DNA of 64,000 nt from assembly GCA_000727475.1 (NCBI GenBank), contig KL647289.1:5150019-5214018 (forward strand), written 5' to 3'. The notes beneath the pieces are model-generated. The model was not told the DNA's origin and searched no databases. It saw only the letters and a program-made list of their open reading frames with translations. A program made the translations under genes and the position numbers. Shown here piece by piece: positions 37,495-47,505 of the stretch. Source of the DNA: Sarcocystis neurona. Lineage: Eukaryota > Apicomplexa > Conoidasida > Eucoccidiorida > Sarcocystidae. The first letter of the stretch is position 1; each line of letters begins with the position of its first letter.

Positions 37495-39908
37495 CTGCAG
37501 AGGGGCAACGTGGCGATGATGCTTGTGGAAAATAATCAGGTCTCCTACTACGCACGTCTGTGCAGAGCGAGCCGCGGGCTCCCCCTCAGGGGTCCGTGAT
37601 TGTAAGAATACATGCTGGAGGTCTGGTGAGTACATTCCCCACGTACTTCAGTGGGGGTTGTACGAGAAGTATGACTGTTCGGGCTTTATTTCTCTGTTAA
37701 ATGTCTGGGTGGCAATGTGGAGTGAAATGCGTACCACAAATCGCTCAGCGGCGTCCCACGTGGGAAGGATTCAGCCTCCGGAGGTGTGTGCATCGAAGCT
37801 TCTGAGTACGCTGTACAGGAAACCACAAACAGCAACGCTGTAAATGGGTAGTGCTGGAAGAGGAGCCTTCACTGAGCGTATCATACGTATTTCTTGTGAG
37901 AACAACGTTCGACTAGGCCACTTGTAATGCCGGACAGACTTGGCACTACCCATTTAATTCTCAGGAACTCAGGAGCACGGATCTCCCAGATGGGGAAAAT
38001 AAGAGGCCGACGTCAAGCTCTTAGAGGCAGACATTGCTCTTAACGGAGAATGTCGCTTTGGGATCAGTCTCCATCCGAAACGGAAGACTCTTAACGCAGA
38101 CCAACGTCAACGTCATTGTCAACCTAACGCTTGTTAAAGTGTACCTGTCAAGATCAGGGTAGCCGACAGCAAGGGACCGGAGCGAACAACGCGGAAGACG
38201 CCAAATGGGATTAGTGCGTGGCGACGGTCCCACAAAACCTACCTCTCTTCTGGACCCCGGTTGATCCCCAAGCCACTTTTGTGGCAGATATGTTCTTAAG
38301 AAGCACAGCGGCTTCATTATTGGCTTGCACAATAATCCCTAATAGACGGCACAAAACAAGAATTTCCCCAGGGGCCACGCGTATAATACGTTTTGCGCCA
38401 AGTAGTTTCCACCCTCTTCCCCGCACGATGGCTGAAACCGGCGTCACCCGTGGCTGACTTTTTCTGTTTATGGTCAGTTTATGCACGGCAGTGCAAGCAG
38501 GACACCAACTTCTTTCCTCGGTGGAGGGTGAGCTGAGGGTAAAGCCGTCGACGCGGCTCGCGCGGTTACTTTCTGTGCCGGCCACTCCCGCTATCAACAG
38601 ATGTAGGTGAGCAGTCCCTTTCTGGTCATACCGCGTGTTTCCGCAGCAGAGAGCGGATGCGGCAGACTTGTTGGCCTTGTACAAACTGACCATCACACGG
38701 TCTCCGCTAACCCACCAGCTTGGTCCACAAGGAGAGCTGCGACGGGAATACTGGAACAAATTGTGCGAAGGTACGTGAAGGCGCAGGAGAGGGAAAGAGC
38801 GCGACGCCCTTCTTCATATTGCCCGTAAATGACCGGTGCAAAACACTGCGGAGCCAGGGAAGAAGGAAGCTACGCAGTCAGACTCGTTGAACTTCAAAGC
38901 ACGGAAATGTTTACCCTGTCAGCCTCTAGAGCCATGCTCAGCGCAGGACTATGCTTCACAATGTGTTTCACGTTGAAACTGTGGCGTATGAGTCCTGCTC
39001 CAACTTCACTCAAGTATCCCCCCGTCTTCGTAAGTTGATAGGAGCACTGCGGAAGGGGCGCAGGTTTTGCCGGGCCTTCAGGGCACCTATCTAACAGAAT
39101 CTGATATTGTAGTGGTGCAACAATGGTCGCGTAACGGTTCAAAACATCGTGTGTTCGTGCCGAAACCTCACGAACATCTTCTCACCTGTAGCTTATTCAT
39201 GTCGGGGGTGCCGAAAATGCCTCCATTTACTTTGTTGAAAACTTGTACGCAACCTCGCGGTGGCTGGTCAATGTCTTGATTTGCGCAGAACAGCGGAACG
39301 CAAAGTAGCGTTCGTGTTTCTTGAGGACAAGGCCACTCCGAATTATTATCGAAACTACAAACGTAGAAGCGGCATGAGAACAGCAGCAGACTGGAGGAAA
39401 CACAATAATATTCTGAAAGGCATCGGACAACCTAGTCTTATGCCTTGGAGAGCACTCGCTGAGGGCAACGACAAAGCTGTCAACGTGACGTGGCGCCTTC
39501 ACTTCCCGAATGGCAACTTGTGCGTCTGAACCTCAAGCCACACTTGGTTTTCCTTACCCGTAACGGAATTGAGCAGCCCTTTTTTGCATGGCTAAGAAAT
39601 GTTCTCACCGTTCGTCCTTAACTGCGTCGACAATGTTGATCGTAGTGCCGTACTCTAAGACCCTGCTTGCCAAGGCGCTGCGTGGTTGTTGTTGCATTGC
39701 GTTTTGTATATCCATCTGCGCATATAGTTGGTAATCGATAACTTCAGGAAAGTCAAGGTGTGTCTGAACTGGCCGGCAACCCTGACTTGACTCTCAAGGA
39801 GCACCACGTTGAAGAAACTATGACAACGTCGTGGACCAAGTTCTTAAGTTACAACAGTTTTCGATATTACAGCCTCAGAGTGTATCAGCACGCGCCACGC
39901 TTAGCTCA
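37495..39908. other. Probable introns and 3' exons of the GAF gene, unresolved
   Basis: The minus strand has a 182-codon open frame (38211-38759, with SGDRVMVSLYKANKSAASAL) and a frame at 38894-39142. The plus strand has frames at 37523-37843 and 39260-39529. None has a confirmed splice pair or domain. The second GAF domain of the upstream minus-strand gene needs about 100 more residues, which should be encoded here or shortly downstream, so some of this must be exon. Confidence 0.3.
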
Positions 39909-42900
39909 TTAGCTCTGCGCCGTTGCGAACTGGTTAGCGCCCAGTGCTCTGTCAGTTACGCCTGTGAACCCTACAGTCGTCGCCGTTAAAAGTAGGTCCT
40001 TCCTGTTGGCTGACATCAGCCAGAATGAGCAGTGCTCCGCTTCAAGGGCCTCTACGACCCCTCTCGCTAGCCAGTGCAAAACAGGGTGAGTCACATTTGT
40101 ATGAAGGGTACCTGCAGCATATTAAAACGAGCACATGTTGTTGTAAGTGACGTCTAGTAAGGGCGTCTACCGCAACCTTTTTAGCCAGCGCAAACACAGG
40201 TTCAGTCACGTTTGCATGAAGGGGACCTGCACTATATGAAAACGAGTACACATTGTTGTAACTGACGTCTAATAATCAAAAAATCCTTCCGCAAAGGAGA
40301 ACACCATTAGAGTCACGCACGTACCTCCTACACGCTCTATCGATGCATATATTGTAAGAAAGCAGTTATTCAAACTATACCTGGAGGTGAACTTTGATTC
40401 CAGTCACCGGTGCACGGTCAGGTGGTCAATGGTCTTTCAATGATCTAGACACATTGTTCGGCCATACATATACACTTAAATATAGGCTGGTGTCGCCGGC
40501 AGAGTAGAGTGCCACACAACATAATCGATGAGCGGTGGCCTTCCGCGTGAGTGAGAGAACTCTGGAGTCCTTGACACGTGCATGTCCGGCTTGCAAGTAC
40601 TTCTCAGCCACAAACGGCTCACCACGCAGTTCGTTCTGGAGAGCCAAAGATGTACTTGTCTCAACTGCGGCCGTCATGGCCTCGACGTCATCCACTAGCG
40701 GCATATACGTGAAAGCGTGCGCCAAATAACTGCCCACCAACTCTAAGAAGTCAGCTTCTTCTTCCCCGAAGTGGAGTCCGTGGAGCTTGTTCAACAGTTG
40801 AAAGCAGCCAATGGTCTGCAGGGTGAGCATAAACCGGCCGAATTCAGCCACCCGTTCTGAAAGGAACCCGTAAGAGATTTTAGTGGTTCACTTGTGCAAG
40901 GCCGCGCTAAGGAAGCGTGTATCTGGTCGCGTGTGCGTGTGGAGGAATAACCACAGTGCGAGTGTGTTTGTAGGGAGGAAGGTGCGCACTGAAGAACTGC
41001 TCCAGATGGTGCAGTGCAATTTGCAACAAACTGAGAAGAATCTCCCGGCCACTAAAGCAGGACTGTGGGACACTTGAGCACGCCCACTATGCAGACCTTA
41101 CGCACGAATGGTCCGTGCTCGCACTACCTTTCCTCTGAGCGTGATAGGTACGCAACAGATGTTTTTCGTCTCAAACTTCGTCCTCTTATCGATGACTGGG
41201 TTGAACCTGCGTATACCATTTACATCCCATCAAAGTCGAAATTGCCTGCCGACTGTAAATCGGCGAAAGTCGTAGCCGACGACACAGATCTGATAGCCAC
41301 TTGTCATCTAACAAACCGGATGTGCAAATCATCTCGTGTTAGTTCATTTCACAAGCAGCGTACCCTACCCCCGACTTATACCTGTGATCCGCGTAAGCGT
41401 CCGGGACAATGAGCGATTTCCCGTTGCTAAATACCACACCGGCGATACCGCAGTTCCACTTCACTCTGATCGGTTGTCGAAGGCCGCCAGTTGCACACCT
41501 GCGCCACAGAATGTGACAACATACCGGCAGACGACACGGAGTACAACGAACGACGACGTCGATGTCCAGCAACGCGTAGGAGGAACCATGTAAACGTTAC
41601 CATCCAAACGTTCACAGTACACATCTGTAGCATGAATTAAGAATACATTCGTGCGTAGACCGATCCTACCGGGAAAACAACTCCTTGTTCAGTGGGTCCC
41701 ATAGAAAGATGGTCCCCCTCTCACATTCCAAAATTTCAACCAGGAGTTGGAGCCACTGAAATCAAACAAATGGTAGCAAAATCGTGGAAAAGGACGTAGG
41801 CATTTTTGAGAGAGCAGCTCTGGGCTTCACGTGTATTACGTTTGTCGCCTTCAAGGGTTGTCCGTTTAAGAGCTTCGTACTCTGCGTTGCAAGCTCGTTG
41901 AGAATTCCCGTGTAGTGCCGAATACATGACATTGATCACTTTGCTGAAGAACGCAAGACGTGCGTGCGGTTCCGTCGCCTGTGACACACGCGTGCTTTCA
42001 CGTTTCATGGGAAGTGAGGTAGTCTGCAGAGAATGGGGAGGAATGCGGCAATCGTGGCCGATGAGTAGCTTCTCTCGCTGCATGAAACAAATCTGCTTTT
42101 GGACATTACTTGGGGGATAAACTCCCGGAGATTGTGCAAAAGACGGATGTTGCGGGTGACCAAAAAAAAAACCAGACTTTCTCGTGCAGTCGAGCTGCAC
42201 AACAGCTGAAGAAGTCCGAGTTGCTTCTTGAAGGAGCTAGCGAGCACCTTATTGTGATTCCTGTGAATCTGTCGCTGTGTCACCATGCGAAGAATTGCCT
42301 GAGGTACACGACCAAAATCCACAAGCCTATCGAAAAGCACGCGATAGAGGCACTCATCCTTTCGACGTTCTGCGGAGTAGCGGAATTGTTGCCTGGTACT
42401 TCTTCTCAAAAAAGTCTGAAGAAGTCAGGAAGTGAGTACTTGCTCCAGGAGGCTTACCTTCAGCAATGCTTCATCTTGCAAAGCAAAGGCTTCGGAGGAA
42501 GAGGCAGTTGTTCCTGATTCATCGTGACAGTCCACCCACGCCTCGCTCTTGCCAATGATTCTTTCTTCTAAAACCACTTTAGTGTCGGAAGTACCGTCTC
42601 TCGCCAAGATATCTGCCACTACTTGCCGGCCGTATTTTTCTTTCCCTCGGCTTGCGCCCTGGCTTGTACTCGCCTGCCGACTGTTTACCTCAAGCTCGAG
42701 AGCCCTTAATATGTTCTCTGAAGACACCGTCATCTTGTTGAGCTGTGCGAGACTTCTTCTCTCAGCGGAGGTGTCATCCACAGCCGTGAAGCGACTCAGC
42801 TGATCTTTCATAGTCTCTGACCTCTGCTTCCTCACGGAAAGTCCTCTGCTGCCGTTTTTTAAGGTGACCCTGGTCGCTATCTGTTTTGGAGAGCTACCAC

Positions 42901-44748
42901 ACGAGCCGCTAAGCTTGCCCCGGAGACTAAGGTGACCGTGTCGCAGCGGACTCGCCCTCTTCTCCATATGAAGGGAAAAGGCGCTGGCCTCTCGAAGACA
43001 ATTTTCTTGTTCTTCCCCGTGAGCTCGCTCACCGCCTGTAGCGGTGTTTGCTGAAAACGATGCATCACAGTTTGTGACTCGGCTGCTGCAAGGGAGTGGG
43101 ATGGAATCTTCACCGCACGAGGTGTCTTCAGCAGCAAGAGACACTACTGCACAACGGTGAAGAACGAACGGTGAAGAGGATTTTTGGCTGTGCAATTCCG
43201 TGGATGAAGAAGAGATGTTTTATATTTGGGGCAGTCACCACGAGCTATTTCGTCGGTGATAAACAGATTCTTACTAACGTGGGGTTGGTCGTCTTGATGT
43301 TGCTTGTAACTTGATGAACGCGTAAGTTCTGCTGGCAGCAATACTGCCCCGGGTCTTCGTAAGGTCAGCGCTTCTCTCAGCTCGACGACCTGCAGGGGCG
43401 ATAACGCGCGAAATGGGTCCAAGCCAATGGTTCGAAAGTGTTCTGCCTGTCTGGTCCCTATCACCCCACAACCGTTTTCCCGCGAGACAGAAAGCCCGTT
43501 GATTACAAAAAAATGTGCGAAAGCAGCTTGTGCATGTGTATCATTAGGCTACGCTTATGTAGATCCTGGAAAGACGGGTCATCGGAGTGAACATTGGTCA
43601 TATGATAAAACACTGAAGACATCATTTTAGTGCACTTTTGTGATGCCACTGTACCCGTATACGCAGAGGGTATCCTCCTGTGTCACGTTGTAAGGTGTTC
43701 CTGTGAGATTCTCGAAAATACAAAAGTGAGGCGGCTTTAACTCGACTTCACACTGTATACCTGCGAGGTTAGTATAGCCATCGAGTCTTCGAGCTTTTTG
43801 ATCTCTTGTCGCTGCATCTCCATTGTTTCTTGCTGTGCAAGAACCGTTTTGTCTTTCGTGGCAAGCGCCTCCTGAAGCGCTTGTAGCCGCGAAACAAGCG
43901 TCCGCTCCCGGACTTCATGAGACAGAGCTTTTATGTGCGTTATGTTGAAAGGTGACTTGCAACCATATTTCTCCATTTCGGAGGTGTTTCCGTAAGCTTC
44001 TACGCGAGGCGGCAGACCGACGTAGTTCCCACCTGAAAGTAGAAGACGGTGGAAACAATCGTCAAACAAATGTGACGTGATCCTACACTACGTAAATGCA
44101 ACCCCCCCTGCAAACTGTTCTACGAAGTCGCCTAAAGTCGACCTGTCAACATACGACGTGTCCCTGCAGTAAACGATGACTTGACTGTAATGCCCGCGCG
44201 AGGTACCGGTGCTGCAGGGTGCTGTACCCCTGGGGATCGGTACTACCACCGCACTACATTGTAGATTGAGTGTTACTGGTGGCAGTGGATAGAACAGTTG
44301 GCATCCTGACAACGTGCGCACTACGGTTCAATCAGTTATTTGTGTGACCAGCGGCTCCCTGCTCCCTTATTCGGTAGCAAGTGTGAACAAGGGATTCGCA
44401 CGGAGAGTCACTCTACGCACCCACATTAATATACTTTTATTCTACCGTTCGTCCCCACTTCTGTACACCGGTCCTGCTGCGGTAAGACTATCAGATGAGA
44501 GATGCATTCGATAAAAAAGCAGGTACAGACGTACCAGATTCGGCGGTTTCATGATGATCCAGCTCCGTGTCCATTGATGCCACTTCACTTTCGTCGCTGG
44601 TTTTGCCCGTGCAGACATATTTTTTATCGTCGGCTCCCGGGGAGTGCGCCATCGTAGTATGAATCTCAAGGGTATCGCCAGTATTCGCAAAGTGTTGTCG
44701 AAGAATAAGCGAAGTTTGCTCGTACCACGGGGGTGGCTTGCGTTCCAT
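39909..44748 (-). CDS. Coiled-coil protein with two GAF domains
   Basis: The first four exons have agreeing splice phases: 44748-44535, 44032-43761, 43446-43275 and 43146-42458, giving 449 residues from ATG 44748. Exon 2 is coiled coil (SRLQALQEALATKDKTVLAQ). Exon 5 starts at 42023 after CATTCTCTGCAG and begins GAF-A (FFSKVINVMYSALHG). GAF-A continues at about 41512-41339 with WNCGIAGVVFSNGKSLIVPD and AYADHRY, then in an exon from about 40864 with TIGCFQLLNKLHGLHFGEEE, the typical GAF closing strand and helix. An exon from 40111 opens GAF-B (HPVLHWLARGVVEALEAEHC). Known biology: GAF domains bind cyclic nucleotides or other small ligands, or mediate dimerisation. No catalytic domain was seen. 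The junctions between exons 5 and 8 and the 3' end are unresolved, so the left coordinate is a minimum extent. Confidence 0.6.
40051..40275. repeat. 110-bp tandem duplication covering an exon start of the GAF gene
   Basis: Copy A (40051-40160) and copy B (40166-40275) are each 110 bases, spaced at 115, and clearly similar by eye (shared GTCACRTTTG, ATGAAGGG, CATGAAGG and TTGTAASTGACGTCTARTAA blocks). On the minus strand each copy contains an AG acceptor followed by an open frame: THPVLHWLARGVVEAL in A and TEPVFALAKKVAVDAL in B. Copy A continues into the rest of the GAF-B exon; copy B does not. Confidence 0.85.
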
Positions 44749-45625
44749 AGATCTCGAGACCGACTCGTTCGCTATTATCTAGCGCTCCGACAAATACAGC
44801 AGGAGCTACGGCGGTTTACGCTACCAGTTCATCTCTCATGTGCTCCGAGAAATCTTGGACTGGCGCCACTGCTGAATTGCACGTCGTGTTTCTCGCGAGG
44901 TCTGTGGAACTTCCCCTTTTGCCCACGGTTTATATAATTCGTATACAGGCTTCTCGAAGTGATCTCTTGCCGGCGAAAACTTCCTTTGTAGAAAGAGGGA
45001 GCCAACAGTTACAAGATCACTAACGTTCTTATCTCCCGCGTGAAAAATTCAGATGGATCAACGTTTCACCCTTCTTATCTTTCTGAATGCGGGATACCAC
45101 CGTACCCCGACTCCAGGCATGGCGGTAGTCTCAGACGCCATACCTGAAGTCCACCGGACCCAAAGGCATCAAAAGCTGGTGCACACGCCCTCCACGCGCA
45201 TGTTTCTTTGAAGACTGTTACCTCGTCCTCTTTACAGACTTACATATCACTTGCGAATCCAAGTCAGTACAACATATATGCATGCGGTTGTACGCGCACG
45301 TACGGGTATACGCCTGCTGGCGCGGTAGTCGAGAAAAAATGTGGCAGCTGCAGAATCACGTCCACTTGCAGGTTACAATCCCGCACAGGCGGCTTTTCCC
45401 TCGTAGCCGACGCTCTGACGAGAACGTGTGGCCATGACGGAGGGCCAGCTAGACTTATTCGTAGTAGACATACACACGGTGTACTTACTACATGTGAAAC
45501 CACATGCGTCACACGCGAAGTGATGGGCCCTGCTGTTCGTTCAGCCCCACTCCGAGCATGTGTTTGTTTCTATTGCCCCCAAGAATGGGGTGTACACGCT
45601 GAAGTGAGTGGATCGCCGTAAAGGC
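44749..45625. other. Divergent intergenic region between the GAF gene and the 45.6 kb gene
   Basis: The two neighbouring genes are transcribed away from each other, so both promoters should lie here. I see no TATA-like box or recognised motif worth calling. A plus-strand frame at 44644-44937 and another at 45208-45621 have unremarkable composition and no splice support. Confidence 0.4.
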
Positions 45626-46715
45626 ATGGATGGTGTCCTCATGTCGTCTGAAGAACAGGGACAACCGGAATTTCTTTCAGCGGAAAAAAAGCGATGTGCG
45701 AAGCATGTCATCGGTCACACTGGCAAAGAAAAAAGCCACGACACGTTGCGCACGATGAAAGTGTGCTGGATACCAGCACTCGCAGAGGACGGCACTCTGC
45801 GTCAACGAGACGAGAACACTTCAGCCGGTGGTTCAGGACTCCAAGACAGTGAATCGTACTTTTTCAGCCAACTATTCTATCATGCGAGGAAGGGACTGAA
45901 TGTCGAACCATACGCAGAACCACCCGCCCCTCGCAAATACGTAAGTTTTACATTTCGACACAGTCCAAGAGGAAAATCAATTATTCTGCAGCAAACAGAA
46001 GACTCAAGGACAATTGAGTTCTGCTTACAAGCGTTGCTTGCTCCTTCGTATGTGTCTACACAGATCAAACACGCAGGAAGGGTAGCAACTTTGCACGCAC
46101 TTGCGGAACACGAAACTTCTTTGTGTGGCATTTTTATGCTGAACGTACGTATTGAGTCTAAAACGCTAGAACACGCGTGTTGAAGTTGTGTTCCGTTGAT
46201 CACGGTATCCTTCAAGAACATAGCAGGGGTGCAGCTCGTGACCTCACTGTGGAGCTGTTCCGTCGGAGGCTCGCCGTCAGTGCAGCTCATATCGACGTAG
46301 ACCTCTCTGCGAGGCGTGACCCTTCTCTCACATGGCTGAAGACGAGGTATGCTTTGCGGTGAAGCGTTGTACGCTCGACAGCGTTTCGCCGCGCTTTATG
46401 CCTATTGCTTCCCCATATTGCCACAGTGGAGCATCTGAGAAATGTCAGCGGATGCGCGGAGTCTAAAATAGCGAGTTCCTACATGAAAATCATGGCGGTA
46501 TGACTCCCGCGTTCACACGCAGGCCGTGCGTCTTTCTTTGCTGCCCTCCATTCATCCATAGCCAGTTTGGGACGTGGCACATTGTACCAGCCTGGTACAC
46601 GGCGAATGCGGCAGTAGTGCAAGAACATATGAAAGAACAGCGGCGAAGTGTTGAATTAACAACAGCGTGCACTGGCATGCGAAAACATCTTCATCCTAGA
46701 GGCTGGCCTCACTAA
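45626..46715 (+). CDS. Hypothetical protein, several exons
   Basis: The first exon starts at ATG 45626 and stays open past 46140, with natural composition (YFFSQLFYHARKGLNVEP, KYVSFTFRHSPRGKSIILQQ, GRVATLHALAEHETSLCGIF). It probably ends at a GTAC|GTATTG donor near 46150. A second exon near 46235-46345 encodes RDLTVELFRRRLAVSAAHID and ends at an ACGAG|GTATGC donor. A third near 46433-46498 ends MKIMA|GTATGA. The final exon encodes FGTWHIVPAWYTANAAVV and stops at 46715. The phases of the middle junctions do not all agree, so at least one boundary is wrong. No domain recognised; no signal peptide or membrane segment is evident. Confidence 0.42.
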
Positions 46716-47505
46716 AGAAGGTTGTATAAAAGGGCGCCCCTTGACTTCATTCAAATGACGAAAATCAGCGGACGCGACCAATTACAAGTGCAGCGGTGAG
46801 TCACACTACGTAGGTACAGGGCTGGCCTTGCGCATTTTGCCTCAGTTCACATCTTTAGCACGTGCTCCTCCGAGTGCTGGCCTTAAGGTATCGTGTGTGC
46901 AGCGTTTCACCACTTTTTATCAGCGGTAACCACAGAATATTGCCGGTTTGTCGCGCTTGCGGCGGCTCCGCGGCGCTGAAGCCAGTGAGGCCTGTGTTGA
47001 TACAAACTTTCATCAAAACGTACACATACCAAAGCTGTCTTACATCGCGCCTGCCTCTCACGCTGCATTCACTGCGCAGGCACATTTTCACCGGTTCTTT
47101 GAGTAAAAAGTGTAAAATTCTCCTGAAAGCCCTTCAATAACGGAAGAAAGAAGTTTCTGCACGGGATCTCCGCGCGCGAACAAAGTGCCACACAAAAAGG
47201 TTCTGGTGACAAGTTTTCCCCGCAGGAACTGTGGGCCTACAGCCTCCGGCGATAACCTGTGAAGTTGTCCCGCCCAGTGGCGATATGAGGAGTTCGTTAT
47301 ACAACATACGGCCGTGATAAGCACCACGGCACCGCTCTTGCCAGTTTTCCCTCAAGCAGTCACTCTCCCCGTATGGCCGCGAACAGACCGCATTCCAACT
47401 TGTGCCGACTGTACTTTGAACTGAGGTTCACTTCAAAGTCATCACAGAAGGTGACAATTCTAGTTGTTCTGATGTTGAGTGAATTCATACTACCAGCCGT
47501 CTCGT
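46716..47505. other. Convergent intergenic spacer
   Basis: Lies between the 3' ends of the plus-strand gene at 45.6-46.7 kb and the minus-strand gene at 47.5-50.3 kb. Short frames on both strands, with no recognisable motif. Confidence 0.4.

Noticed and set aside
36911..37555. 214-codon minus-strand ORF as one complete gene
   Set aside because: Only its middle part (37494-37319) has natural composition with flanking splice sites; the rest is low-quality sequence.
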